64,000 bases of DNA from Couchioplanes caeruleus (GCF_003751945.1 NZ_RJKL01000001.1:7334501-7398500), one strand, 5' to 3'; positions 8,311 to 17,768 are shown, counted from the first letter of the stretch. Program-made: numbers and translations. The notes: generated from the letters alone by a model not told the origin.

Positions 8311-8644
8311 GACAGACCGTGTTCCTTCTGCGCGCCGGCCATGGCGACCTGTCGACCGCGGCGTGCGAGGCCAGCGATCAGGCCCACATTCTCCGATTCG
8401 TCGTCGACCCCATCTGCCTGGGCGAGTACAGCTTCAGGGCGCCGAGGTCACCTCATCGGGGCACATGATGCGGAAATCGCGGGCGCCCGGCGGTGGGGTT
8501 CATGGCTGCTCGCTTCCGGTCGGTGACGCACCGACGTCACCGCCGGCCGGGACTGCGGTCGGAGTTCACCAGCGTGGTGGCCGGTAAGTAAGCGGTTCTT
8601 CTCACTGCGGTATAACCGGCGTAGCGACGGGTACTAGCGTCGAC
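8311..8644. other. Intergenic stretch
   Basis: No gene or remnant recognised. It must hold the promoter of the LLM oxidoreductase starting at 8645. Confidence 0.4.
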
Positions 8645-9631
8645 ATGGCCGAGATCGGCTACCACGCCAGCCACGAGCAGTTCGCCCCCAGCGACCTGCT
8701 CAGATGGGTAGGCTTGGCCGAGCAGGCGGGATTCACCGCGGCGATGTCCTCGGATCATCTGTTCCCATGGGTCGCCGCGCACCGGCGCGGCGTCGGCTTC
8801 TCCTATGCCTGGTTAGGCGCCGCGCTGCAGGCGACCGCGCTGCCCTACGGGGTGGTCAGTGCACCCGGTCAGCGCTACCACCCCACGGTGCTGGCCCAGG
8901 CCGCGATCACACTTGCCGAGATGTACCCCGGCCGGTTCTGGCTCGCCCTCGGTAGCGGCGAGTGGGTCAACGAACATGTCACCGGCGATCCGTGGCCGGA
9001 CAAGGCCACCCGCCGGGCCCGGCTGCGGGAGTGTGTCGACGTGATCCGGGCACTGTGGCGGGGCGAGACGGTCAACCACGACGGCCACGTACGGCTGCGC
9101 AACGCCCGGGTGTACTCGACCGCCGACCATCCGCCGCCGCTGCTGGCCGCCGCCGTTTCCGAAGACACGGCCCGCTGGGCCGGCGGCTGGGCCGACGGCC
9201 TGATCACCATCAACGCGCCGACCGAGCAGATGCGTCGGGTCGTCGACGCGTTCCGTGAAGGCGGCGGTGACGGCAAGCCGGTCCGGCTGCAGTACCACCT
9301 GGCGTGGGCGCCGACCGACGACCAAGCCGCCGGGCATGTCCAGGAACAGTGGCGCCACGCCGGCGTCGACTACCCGCTGGCGTGGGAACTGGAGCTGCCC
9401 GAGTACTTCGACGCCGCCACCACCGCGATCCAAGCCGACGACCTGACCGGCGCCGTGGCGATCGGCGCCGAACCGGGCTGGCACGCCGAGCGCCTGGCCG
9501 AATGCCTCTGTCTAGGCTTCGACCAGATCCTGCTGCACAACGTCGGGCCCAACCAACCCGAGTTCATCGAGGTGTTCGGCACCAAGGTCCTGCCCCAACT
9601 GGTAGAGGCCGGGCCTCGGGCGCTGCGATGA
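8645..9631 (+). CDS. LLM-class flavin-dependent oxidoreductase (TIGR03885-like)
   Basis: A 328-residue luciferase-like TIM barrel. The opening MAEIGYHASHEQFAPSDLL, AMSSDHLFPW, PYGVVSAPGQRYHP and FWLALGSGEWVNEH are characteristic of the subgroup predicted to use FMN rather than F420 although it belongs to an F420-rich superfamily. Substrate unknown. It appears monocistronic apart from a 36-codon frame overlapping its stop. It is one of the few full-length genes in this part of the window. Confidence 0.9.
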   Translation: MAEIGYHASHEQFAPSDLLRWVGLAEQAGFTAAMSSDHLFPWVAAHRRGVGFSYAWLGAALQATALPYGVVSAPGQRYHPTVLAQAAITLAEMYPGRFWLALGSGEWVNEHVTGDPWPDKATRRARLRECVDVIRALWRGETVNHDGHVRLRNARVYSTADHPPPLLAAAVSEDTARWAGGWADGLITINAPTEQMRRVVDAFREGGGDGKPVRLQYHLAWAPTDDQAAGHVQEQWRHAGVDYPLAWELELPEYFDAATTAIQADDLTGAVAIGAEPGWHAERLAECLCLGFDQILLHNVGPNQPEFIEVFGTKVLPQLVEAGPRALR

Positions 9632-9738
9632 GCGACGCCGCAACGGTGGACCTGTGGTGCGACGGTATCGGCGACCTGCTAGCGCAGCTACCGAGCGGAA
9701 TCACCGACCTGTTCGGCGTCGCCACCTCACGCGGCTGA
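9628..9738 (+). CDS. Possible 36-residue ORF coupled to the LLM gene
   Basis: ATG overlaps the stop of the oxidoreductase (ATGA) and opens a 36-codon frame (MSDAATVDLWCDGIGDLLAQ...). The arrangement is typical of translational coupling, but the product matches nothing I know and may be the stub of a deleted downstream gene. Confidence 0.35.
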   Translation: MSDAATVDLWCDGIGDLLAQLPSGITDLFGVATSRG

Positions 9739-10000
9739 GCACCGAGCGGCGGCTCGCACCGGGTAGTGCCCCGGACACGCATACACCTGCAGCGAGGAGA
9801 CATGACGTCGACTTGGCGGCGCCGCCCGGGTCACCGTGCCATGTCGGTCAGCGGCGGCGGCCGGGTCCGACGATGTCGGCCGCTCGGCGCGCATGCCGGG
9901 CCCGAGCCCAGTCCCACGCGGCGGTTATTGCAGGCCCGGCGGGTATGCCTCGGACTGATCAGGCCGAAGTTGGCTCCGGAGACGACGGAACGGAGGAATC

Positions 10001-10213
10001 ATGACAACCGACCCCATCGACACAGACGTACCAGGACAGCCGCGCGACCGAGGCGAACACGGTGGCGCATCGCTACACCCGAATGACGACGAACTGGAGC
10101 TCAGGACCGAACGGGAACGCGTCGAGGCGGGACTGCAGCCGTACGCGTCGCAGGACGTCCCGCCGGCCACCGACGCGCCCGCGCCGTACGACCCCAAGGC
10201 AGACGGCGTATAG
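10001..10213 (+). CDS. Small acidic hypothetical protein
   Basis: A 70-residue acidic, Pro-rich, probably disordered protein with a central charged helix (NDDELELRTERERVEAGL). GGAGG lies four bases before the ATG, a strong ribosome site that supports expression. No domain recognised. Its composition resembles the other small acidic protein at 7352-7630. Confidence 0.6.
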   Translation: MTTDPIDTDVPGQPRDRGEHGGASLHPNDDELELRTERERVEAGLQPYASQDVPPATDAPAPYDPKADGV

Positions 10214-10319
10214 CACCGCACGGGATACTTATCAGCCGGGTCGAACGGAGAGCAGGCAGAGCATGGCATCGCGCGCCGCGATTAGACCTGACCGGCGTGC
10301 TGCCCGCCTTCAACGACCA

Positions 10320-10437
10320 GCCCTGACCCGTCCGCCAGAGAACCGGTCAACCTGCGCTGCCGATTCCACCGGCCACGCCGAGATCGAGGTGCCACGCGAC
10401 TGCGCGGGCACGTTCGAACCGCAGATCGTCAACAATC
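10320..10437 (+). pseudogene. Fragment of an IS256-family (mutator-type) transposase
   Basis: TGHAEIEVPRDCAGTFEPQI reproduces the conserved segment that precedes the catalytic domain in IS256 transposases (normally EIEVPRDR-x-GTFEP). Nothing of the DDE domain follows. Only a short scar remains. Confidence 0.7.
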
Positions 10438-10973
10438 CGGTATTCAGGTCTATGGCGTGGCGCAAGTTGGTGCCTGTGTGGCACCCGATGTGGTCCGTCC
10501 GCACTGGTCGCTGGCCACGGCGCGGTCATGGCGGCTAGGCTCGAGGCGTTCGGTCCTTGCCTTCTGCTGCGAGGGGTCGCGACCGGCGTTGCTTGACGGA
10601 GCCACCTCGTGTGCGCGCATCGCAATCCACAGACCCCGTTCCCGTCCGGGCTAGCCGCCCTTACGGACGCGACGGTGCCGGACCGTTCCCTACGGATCTG
10701 GATCAGACCCCTCCACACGATCAACGTATCCGTTGAGGATGCGCGGGCTCGAGCCGAGTGGGGCTTACTGAGGTCATCTGGCCGTGGCCAGCTTGAGGGC
10801 GGTCGGGTCGATACCTGGGTCATGGCCCCGCAGTGGCATCAACGTTCGGTGCGGTGTCGCACACACCTGGCGCGACGAGGCTGGCGGTTCATCGTGATTC
10901 AGCCGGTCATGTACCATGCTGGCCAACTCACCGGTCTCCCGGAAGCGCTGGCGGTCTCGGGTGGCCAGAGCCA
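10438..10973. other. Stretch without a recognisable gene
   Basis: Short open frames only; no domain match on either strand. Probably decayed DNA next to the IS256 scar. Confidence 0.4.
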
Positions 10974-11290
10974 TGGCTGAATACACCGCGAAGCTTGACC
11001 GCCACGGCGGCGGTCGCGCACCAACGGCGCCGTCCTCGTCCGCGCCTGCGGCACCATCCACTGGACCAGCGCCGGCCAGGGTCCGGGCCGAGATGGGTAC
11101 CATGCACGACCGCATCGACACGGACCGGGCGGCGCTTCGAGCGTGCCGGCGGGACACCGTCGCGCTGCGCCACGCCGCGCGGCAGGCCCGGGAGCGGGCG
11201 CAGGCGATGCGACGCGACAACGACGAGCGCCGGGCGCGGATGCGCGTGATGTGGGCTGCCCGTACCCGCTCGATGCCGACTGGCCGGTAG
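10974..11290 (+). CDS. Hypothetical basic helical protein
   Basis: A 105-residue frame with a Pro/Ala-rich N-terminal third and an Arg-rich helical C-terminal half (about residues 55-100) that could form a coiled coil. No ribosome site decides the start: ATG at 10916 would add 19 residues. Not recognised; it may be real because composition changes at its borders, but evidence is thin. Confidence 0.35.
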
Positions 11291-11326
11291 TCGGCCGTGG
11301 CCCTCGCGCTGTGCGTCCGGCAGTCG

Positions 11327-11590
11327 CTACCGGCGGGTGCGTTCGATCAGTTCGCCGCTTTCCATCAGGTAGGTCGCGACGTCGGTGAGCTTGGTGTTGG
11401 TGTTCTGGCTCGCCCGCACGAGCACGGCGAACGCCTGCTCGCCGGTGAGTTTGTGGCGTTCCATGAGGATGCCCTTGGCCTGACCGATGAGGTCCCGTAC
11501 GCCTATCGCGGCGGGGGCGTCCCCGGACGGATGGCTCACACCGCCCGGGGCCTTGACCGGGCCACTGTCGCGAACCGTTTCCCAGCCCAT
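11327..11590 (-). CDS. ANTAR-domain protein
   Basis: An 87-residue product ending in a complete ANTAR domain (IGVRDLIGQAKGILMERHKL, then AFAVLVRASQNTNTKLTDVA). ANTAR domains bind paired hairpins in nascent RNA and prevent termination; stand-alone forms are common in Actinobacteria. ATG at 11590 was chosen to include the conserved helix; the open frame continues upstream but that part is antisense to a STAS remnant. The neighbouring STAS, MEDS and GGDEF genes suggest a stress-signalling neighbourhood. Confidence 0.65.
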   Translation of the reverse strand: MGWETVRDSGPVKAPGGVSHPSGDAPAAIGVRDLIGQAKGILMERHKLTGEQAFAVLVRASQNTNTKLTDVATYLMESGELIERTRR

Positions 11591-11662
11591 CACCGTATGC
11601 CCCGTCAGGCACCTGTGACTCCTAAGCCGCCGCTCCGTCACCGCTACCGGTAGGCGGTACAC

Positions 11663-11923
11663 CATGCTTTCTCCGCCACCACCCACCACGACCGCCACGC
11701 GGCCATCCGCCTCGAACTGGCCGGTGAGCTGTACGGTACCGCCGTCGAACGACTCCGACTCATGATCCTCGAAGCAATCGTCGTCGACGCGACCGACGAA
11801 CTGTGCATCGACCTCTTGCGCTGCTCGCACTGCCCACGGCGGACCGCCGCCAGTGAATCGCCCCCGCACGGTGATGCGTTGACGTTCATGACCATCAGCC
11901 GAGACGGTGGGCTGGCAAGCTAA
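11663..11923 (+). pseudogene. Degenerate STAS-domain gene
   Basis: IRLELAGELYGTAVERLRLM and DATDELCIDL reproduce the first half of an anti-sigma antagonist STAS domain. Where the phosphorylated Ser loop should follow, the frame reads CSHCPRRTAASES and the rest is lost. No start codon lies at the expected place. A third STAS relic or gene within 8 kb. Confidence 0.5.
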
Positions 11924-11994
11924 CGACCAGGAGCACCCCAGTTTTCGCGCCGGGGTGGTGGAAGGGGAAGCGTCCCGCTCACATCAGCACGCGA

Positions 11995-12405
11995 CTAGAT
12001 GTGTCGCAGTTCGCCGGCCGCGTTGCGCACCATCACGTCGGCGAAGTTGTCGCCGGTGAGGTCACCGGGCGAGAGAGTGGCGGTGTGCTTGTTCCAGCCG
12101 CTGCCGATGTTGGTCCGTCCCTCGCGGAACGTGCCGTCGCCGTTGCCCTGGTAGAGACAGAGGGTGCCGGTGGCCGCTTCCGCAGCGAGGATGTCCGGCT
12201 TCTTGTCACCGGTGAAGTCCCACGTGCGCTGGGCCCTGAGCGCGTTGTCCTGCAGCCGCGTGTCCTGGTGACCCTCGAGGAGGAAGGTCTGCAGGGCGAC
12301 GAAGGTGTTGTCGGCCAGCGCCTTCTCCGCGGCGGCCAGAACGTGGCCTGTTGAATCGATGCTGATCGGCCACGCGGTGAAGATCGGCATCGCTTCGTTC
12401 CCCAT
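11995..12405 (-). CDS. FG-GAP/VCBS-repeat protein fragment
   Basis: A 136-residue frame with two FG-GAP type repeats (DFTGDKKPDILAAEA...LYQGNGDGTF and DLTGDNFADVMVRN), which bind calcium at DxTGDxxxD and form blades of a beta-propeller. A full propeller needs six or seven blades and a signal peptide, neither of which is present, so this is probably the trimmed end of a secreted protein. The N-terminal 60 residues match nothing I know. Confidence 0.55.
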   Translation of the reverse strand: MGNEAMPIFTAWPISIDSTGHVLAAAEKALADNTFVALQTFLLEGHQDTRLQDNALRAQRTWDFTGDKKPDILAAEAATGTLCLYQGNGDGTFREGRTNIGSGWNKHTATLSPGDLTGDNFADVMVRNAAGELRHI

Positions 12406-12533
12406 GAGCAAGGCTTGGATTGGTGACGACGGCCCGGTGGGGTGATCGAGCCGTTGGTGCCTGCGCTCGGGCAGGGTTTCTACTGCGTGTGGTGGCCTTT
12501 GGCTGCCGCCGTCAGGGGGAGTCATCGAGGTCT

Positions 12534-13244
12534 TCACTGGTCGCGGCGACGACGTGCCGGACGGCGGCGGGGGGACTGGGCCGCCCATCGGGTGATGGCG
12601 GCGCGGCAGGCGCCTAGCTCGCTGAGATCCCACAGGGTGAGGTCAAGGTCGGTAACTGGCGGGGTCGGTGGGATCGAGGCCTGCGCGCGGGCGTTCAGGT
12701 ATGCGACCGGTGGCACGTAGGTGGGGTTGTCCCGGTCGCCGTGGACGGTGCGTTCCTGGCCGTGCACTGCGCGGACGTCGTCGATGATCGATGCGGGGTG
12801 GTGCTGGCGGTGCCAGATGCAGGTGATGGGGCAGCCGTAGCCGGCGTACACCTCGTTGGTCATCGCCTCGTACTTCAGATAGGCGGCGGTGCGGTCGACC
12901 GGCGCCCGCGGGTCGCTGACCACATCGGGTTCAGCGACGACGTGGACCGTCTGCCGCCGGGCATGTTGCTCGTGGAGGTAGCGGTCGAAGCCGCTGTAGG
13001 TGAACCCGAGTCGCTGGTAGAAGCCGTCCATGGGTGTCCATTGCAGGGCGTCAGCGTCCCGGCCGAGCCGGTCCCGCACGATCTGCGCGGTCCCGGAGCC
13101 GACCACCATCAGCACCGCCTGCCCGGCGGTGATCTCTCGGCGCAGATGGGGCACGAGCAGCCGCTCGATCGTGTCCTCGGCGTCGACGACGAGCACGCCG
13201 TGACGGAACCTTCCCCGCCTGCGATGATCAACTATGCCGCTCAT
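12534..13244 (-). CDS. MEDS-domain anti-sigma-factor-like protein, kinase domain lost
   Basis: The N-terminal 190 residues form a MEDS sensory domain (HGVLVVDAEDTIERLLVPHL, VLMVVGSG) as in RsbA-type anti-sigma factors. Those proteins continue into a HATPase kinase domain after DLTLWDLSELGACRAAITRW; here the frame ends 20 residues later in an Arg-rich tail, so the kinase is missing. It overlaps the upstream STAS gene by four bases (ATGA), an antagonist-anti-sigma operon. Without the kinase it could not phosphorylate its partner and may act only as a sensor or be dead. Confidence 0.75.
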   Translation of the reverse strand: MSGIVDHRRRGRFRHGVLVVDAEDTIERLLVPHLRREITAGQAVLMVVGSGTAQIVRDRLGRDADALQWTPMDGFYQRLGFTYSGFDRYLHEQHARRQTVHVVAEPDVVSDPRAPVDRTAAYLKYEAMTNEVYAGYGCPITCIWHRQHHPASIIDDVRAVHGQERTVHGDRDNPTYVPPVAYLNARAQASIPPTPPVTDLDLTLWDLSELGACRAAITRWAAQSPRRRPARRRRDQ

Positions 13245-13615
13245 TCCGGGCTCCCCGGCCAGTCAGAGTCGTCTTGATTCATTGCCGTGCCGGGTTCGAT
13301 CACCAGGCCGGGAGCGTCCCACGCATGAAAGATGTAGAAGACTTCCAGCACCGCAGGTGAGCAGCGCAGGGGCAGGATCGTGTCCCTGGCGGCCGCCGCC
13401 GCACCCACCCGGAGGAGCATGCGCATCCCGGCGGCATCGAGGAACGTCAGCGCGGTGCAGTCCACCGTCACGACCGCCGCGCCCACCAGCACACAGATCA
13501 GCTCGCCGATCACCGCCGCGTTGCCCGCATCGATGTCACCGGACAGGGCGATCTCGCCGGCCGACCACACCACCTTGCAGCCCGCCACTACCTCGAACCG
13601 ACGCTCCACAGACAT
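13241..13615 (-). CDS. STAS-domain anti-sigma-factor antagonist
   Basis: A 124-residue STAS protein (IALSGDIDAGNAAVIGELI; VTVDCTALTFLDAAGMRML). The site that is Ser in phospho-regulated antagonists reads LDAAG, so Ala replaces the usual phosphoacceptor. ATG at 13615 fits the family start. It is coupled to the following MEDS gene and would be its partner. The missing Ser together with the partner's missing kinase suggests that phospho-control has been lost here. Confidence 0.8.
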   Translation of the reverse strand: MSVERRFEVVAGCKVVWSAGEIALSGDIDAGNAAVIGELICVLVGAAVVTVDCTALTFLDAAGMRMLLRVGAAAAARDTILPLRCSPAVLEVFYIFHAWDAPGLVIEPGTAMNQDDSDWPGSPE

Positions 13616-13681
13616 CCACCCGGCGAGTCGACGAGTCGTCCTTTGTGTCCTCGCTCGGTCCAGCCTCCGCCACACCCTCAG

Positions 13682-14359
13682 CTATCCGCAACCCTGAAGG
13701 GTCCCCGGCACCGTGGTGTGCTGCTGCTCGGCGGCACCGACTGCCGTCGCCGCGGGCTCTTGCGGACTGCGCACGCCCCTGCCACGCAGCCAGCGGGTCA
13801 GCCGGGCGGTGCCCATCCGGCGGATACCGGCCGGGGTCTGGTAGCCCTCGAGCAGGAGGAGCGGGCCGGCGTTGGTGAATACGAGTGCCCGATCCAGGGC
13901 GGGGAACATGCCGGTCAGTGCGCCGCGTAAGCGGTTGATGGCCCTGGTCCGGTCGCGGACGAGGTCGGTGCGGCGGCCGGTGAGGACCTTCAGCTCGATG
14001 GTCGCCTCATCGGTGGGCCGCATCGGCTTGAAGTCGCGGCGGATGCGGGCCTGATCCGCGATCACCAGGGCGTCGCGGGCGTCGGTCTTGCCCTCGCCGC
14101 GGTATCCATCGCTGGCCCGGTTGACGACCCGGCCGGGCATGTAGAGCAGCTCTTGATCGTGACTGGTCAGCAGAGCGAGGAGGAGTCCAGGCTCGCCGCC
14201 GGCCATGTCGACGGCCCAGGTGACATGGTCGCCCATCGCTAGAACGTCCTGGATGAACTGGAGTAACTCAGGCTCTCCGTTCGGCACTCGACGAGACAGC
14301 AGTTTCGCCCCGGCCTGGTCAATGGCGACGCAGTGGTGGTGAGTCTTGCCGCTGTCCAT
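13682..14359 (-). CDS. IS110-family transposase, C-terminal domain missing
   Basis: The N-terminal DEDD domain of IS110/IS1111 transposases is recognisable (MDSGKTHHHCVAIDQAG, WAVDMAGGEPGLL, GKTDARDALVIADQARI, RRTDLVRDRTRAINRLRG). The first residues before MDSG and the whole C-terminal serine-containing domain are absent; the frame ends in unrelated sequence at 13682. The insertion sequence is therefore truncated at its 3' side and inactive. No ends or target duplication were identified. Confidence 0.85.
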   Translation of the reverse strand: MDSGKTHHHCVAIDQAGAKLLSRRVPNGEPELLQFIQDVLAMGDHVTWAVDMAGGEPGLLLALLTSHDQELLYMPGRVVNRASDGYRGEGKTDARDALVIADQARIRRDFKPMRPTDEATIELKVLTGRRTDLVRDRTRAINRLRGALTGMFPALDRALVFTNAGPLLLLEGYQTPAGIRRMGTARLTRWLRGRGVRSPQEPAATAVGAAEQQHTTVPGTLQGCG

Positions 14360-14902
14360 TCCGGCTCAGATCCCGGTCATCGTGCTCCAGGTGATCGCGC
14401 GTACAGGTCCTGCCATATACGCCGACATGGCCTTACTCAGCGATCCTCGTCGCACTTCCCAATCCGGCGGCCGGGTCGTCAAGGGGCACCGGGCGGCCAA
14501 GCCACTGCAGCCACGGATGGCAGCCAACTAAAAGCCACACCCGACGCCCTGGGCGGCCCAACCATACGAGGGCTCGGCCATCCCGCCCCAAGAACGTAAG
14601 GCCAACTAACGGTTGTAGTCACAACGGTGACGGTGGCAGTTGGGCGCGGTAGTTGGCGCATTGCGGGCGAGCTGAATGTCACGGCTTGCGCCCGGTGAAT
14701 GTTGCGGGGGTGCCGAGGTGTCGGTACACCGATCCTGCACCGCGCCACCCGACACGAAGAGGGACCTCATGCTCGTTCGGCGCTCTGCTACCCGGCGGTC
14801 TCGACGGTGCGGCGGACGAGTTCGGTGGCTCCGTGGAGGAGGAGGGTCGCTCGCCTTGGGTGTGGCAGCACCTCGGCCGAGCGGGCGCCTACGATCGAGC
14901 GC
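14360..14902. other. Stretch without a recognisable gene
   Basis: Flanks the 5' side of the truncated IS110 and holds the upstream region of the gene at 14903. No gene or clear terminal repeat seen. Confidence 0.4.
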
Positions 14903-15535
14903 ATGGCTCTCCTGCATCGTGCGGACCTCACCCCGACCAAGATCGAGCTGCTGACCGGCTGGTTACCCGGCAGGCCGTGGTACCCGGAGGAGTCGGCCGC
15001 CGGGCTGGCGCGCGTGGCGGCGTTCCGGTTCGACGATCCGGCCGGTCAGGTGGGCATCGAGACGGTGCTGGTCGGGGTCGGTGACGGGCCGGTCTATCAG
15101 GTGCCGATGACCTACCGCGCAGCGCCGCTGGACGGCGCCGACGCGTTCCTCATCGGCACCACCGAGCACTCCGTGCTGGGCCGGCGCTGGGTATACGACG
15201 CATGCGGCGATCCGGTCTACGCCGCGGCGCTGGCCGCCGCCGTGCTGGCCGACACCGGCCAGGCCGACGAGATGCTGGAGACCGACGGCGAGCTGCGGCG
15301 CCGCGAGCCCAGCATGACCATCACCGGCAGCGGGGTACCGGACCGGGAGGTGCCGGCGGTGAACGCGATCGTCCGGGTCGAGCCGGACGACCCGACGATC
15401 ATCGTGACCGACACGGTGGAACTGGTTGTCGTGCGCCGCATCGGCGGCGTCAATGCCCGCCCCGGCGCCACGCTGACCGGCACCTGGGACAAGGAGCCCG
15501 TCCCCCAGCCGCTGGCCTACGCGGACCCGCGTTGA
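14903..15535 (+). CDS. Maltokinase N-terminal-cap-like protein
   Basis: A 210-residue protein resembling the N-terminal cap domain of mycobacterial maltokinase without the kinase domain (LLTGWLPGRPWYP, AAFRFDDPAGQVGIETVLVG, VYQVPMTYRAAPL, LIGTTEHSVLGRRWVYDA). Stand-alone caps of this kind are common in actinobacteria; their role is unknown, perhaps trehalose or glycogen metabolism. Start at the first ATG of the family match. Monocistronic here. Confidence 0.75.
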   Translation: MALLHRADLTPTKIELLTGWLPGRPWYPEESAAGLARVAAFRFDDPAGQVGIETVLVGVGDGPVYQVPMTYRAAPLDGADAFLIGTTEHSVLGRRWVYDACGDPVYAAALAAAVLADTGQADEMLETDGELRRREPSMTITGSGVPDREVPAVNAIVRVEPDDPTIIVTDTVELVVVRRIGGVNARPGATLTGTWDKEPVPQPLAYADPR

Positions 15536-16169
15536 CATTTAGCTGGTGCGCAACACCCAGCTCAGCGAATCCGACCTCCCAGCGCCAACTAACGCGCTCA
15601 CTGCCGCCAACTGACGTGCTCAGTCATAGGCGAGAAATCGCCTCTACCAGCCGTTATGCTCCCCGTCTGAGAGCACGTGCAGGCCGAGAACGGCGAGCAC
15701 CGCCGCCGGCACCGGCGGCGTTGACCCGCTGCGGACACGTGTTGCCCGATCAGGTCGCGTCGCGTACCGCGGACCAGGCTTGGGGCTGTGGGCACACCAG
15801 CGCAGCGGATCGACGGGACTGCGTACGGGATGCCGAAACGAGCGATGGCCGTCCGCCACGGTGCCGGCGACCGGGCCGTCGCCGCGTGGATCCGCCGCGC
15901 GGGTCGCCCACCGCCCGCGCCTGGCGCGGCGAGGCTGCCCCGACGGCCGGCATTGTCAGAGCTGCGACGGCGTTCCGCAGGTTCGTGGGGTTCCCTCTGC
16001 TCTTGAGCGCCCGTTCGCGGTGGGCCGGCGTCCGAAGCAGGTCTGTAGCGAATCGCGCCATGCAGATCGATGGTCGTTCAACTCTCGGTGGCGGGTGTGC
16101 GGGATGCGGGCATCCGCGTGCGCGGACTTCTCTGCTGTTGGATGATCGGTGGACGCGGAGGAGGCGACA
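15536..16169. other. Stretch without a recognisable gene
   Basis: No domain or remnant recognised. The last 60 bases hold the ribosome site of the GGDEF gene. Confidence 0.4.
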
Positions 16170-17768
16170 GTGCGGGCTCACGTGGCGGAGGAACCGTCGG
16201 TCGACACCCTGGTCGATCTGTCCGTGACGGCCCCGCAGGCCGCCGCGCGGCTCGACGCGGCGCTGCGGACGATGGAGACGATCGCTCCCGCCCGGTATCG
16301 GGAGATCGCCGAGCCGGCGGTGCGGGCCGAGCGGCTCGCCGCCGAGCTGGACCGGCCGGACCTGGTGATCCGCGCCCGGCTGGCCCAGGCCGACGCCCTT
16401 GCCGTCGACGGCGACATGGCGGCGGCGGGCCGGATCGCACACGAGGCGCTCGCGTGGAGCACCGAGCACGGCGGTGCCTACCTGGTCGCGCGCAGCCACC
16501 GCCAGCTCGCGCTCTTCTTCTACCACGTGGGTGACGCCGGCGAAGCGCTTGGGAACGCGGTGCAGTGCGTGGCGCACACCGGTGAGGACGCGCCACCGCA
16601 GGTCCGCGCCAGGCACCTGTCGATGCTGGCCGTGATGCTTGACGTCAACGGCTCGCAGGCCGAGGCTCGTCGGCGCTTCACCGAGGCGCTTGACGTCGCC
16701 GGCACCCTTGACGACCCGCAACTATCCCTCCAGATCCTCAACAACCTCGCCTACACCGAGTACAGCTACGGCCATCTCGGCCGGGCGCAGGAGCTAGTCG
16801 AGCGGATGCGGGCGTACGGGATCAGGCTGGCCGCCACCGAGCTGGACACGATCGCCCGCGTCGAGCTCAGCCGGGGGCGGTACGCCGAGGCGGAGGCGAC
16901 GCTGCGCCCGGTCCTGGAGGGTGCCCGGGATGACCTGCTGGACGAGGGAAAGGCACTGGCGGAGTGTCTGCTGACCGCCGCGGAGGCCCAGCGACTGCGC
17001 GGTGCCGTAGCGGCAGCGCAGGCCACCCTCGACCGGGCGGCCCGTTTCTGCGACGAACGTCAACTGGCGGCGGCCCGGGCCCGGGTACGCGAGGAGCAGG
17101 CCCGCCTGTACGCGGCCACCGACCGGTACCGCGAGGCGTACGAGGAATACCAGCGGTTCCACTCCGAGACCCAGGCGCTGCAATCCGCCGAGCGGGAGGC
17201 CCGCGCCCGGGCGCTCCAGGTGGTCTTCGAGATCGAGGAGGCCCGCCGGGAGAGTGTGCGCTTCCGGGAGCTCGCCCTGCGTGACGCCCTCACCGGGCTG
17301 CACAACCGCCGTTTCGTGGATGATCGGCTCGGGGAAGTCCTGGTGCGCGCGGCGGCCGACCGGCTGCCGGTGTCGGCGGCCCTGGTCGACCTGGACCACT
17401 TCAAGCGCATCAACGACACGCTTGCGCACGCGGCCGGTGACGCGGTGCTCCAGGAGGTCGCCCGGCTTCTCACCGCCGCGGCGGCGGAGGACGACGTCGT
17501 CGCCCGGCTCGGCGGCGAGGAGTTCGTCCTGGTCCTGCCCGGCATCGACACCGACGAGGCGGTGCGGCGCTGCGAGCGGCTGCGCCGCTCGATCGCTCAG
17601 CACGCGTGGCGCCCGATCACCGGCGACCTACCGGTCACCGCCAGCATCGGCGTCACGACCGTGGCGGACGGCGGCAGCACACCGTCGGCCCTGCTCGCCG
17701 CGGCGGACCGGAACTTGTACGCGGCGAAGCGTAGCGGCCGCAACCGGGTCGTAGCCGATCCCGCCTGA
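16170..17768 (+). CDS. TPR-repeat diguanylate cyclase
   Basis: A soluble cyclase of 532 residues. Residues about 60-330 are tetratricopeptide-like helical pairs (ARSHRQLALFFYHVGDAGEA, LSLQILNNLAYTEYSYGHLG) that probably receive a protein signal. A short coiled coil leads to a GGDEF domain (LRDALTGLHNRRFVDDRLGE; signature RLGGEEF; C-terminal AADRNLYAAKRSGRN). GGEEF is an active variant. GTG at 16170 is favoured over the in-frame GTG at 16149 because GGAGGAGG lies five bases upstream. No transmembrane segment. Confidence 0.92.
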   Translation: MRAHVAEEPSVDTLVDLSVTAPQAAARLDAALRTMETIAPARYREIAEPAVRAERLAAELDRPDLVIRARLAQADALAVDGDMAAAGRIAHEALAWSTEHGGAYLVARSHRQLALFFYHVGDAGEALGNAVQCVAHTGEDAPPQVRARHLSMLAVMLDVNGSQAEARRRFTEALDVAGTLDDPQLSLQILNNLAYTEYSYGHLGRAQELVERMRAYGIRLAATELDTIARVELSRGRYAEAEATLRPVLEGARDDLLDEGKALAECLLTAAEAQRLRGAVAAAQATLDRAARFCDERQLAAARARVREEQARLYAATDRYREAYEEYQRFHSETQALQSAEREARARALQVVFEIEEARRESVRFRELALRDALTGLHNRRFVDDRLGEVLVRAAADRLPVSAALVDLDHFKRINDTLAHAAGDAVLQEVARLLTAAAAEDDVVARLGGEEFVLVLPGIDTDEAVRRCERLRRSIAQHAWRPITGDLPVTASIGVTTVADGGSTPSALLAAADRNLYAAKRSGRNRVVADPA

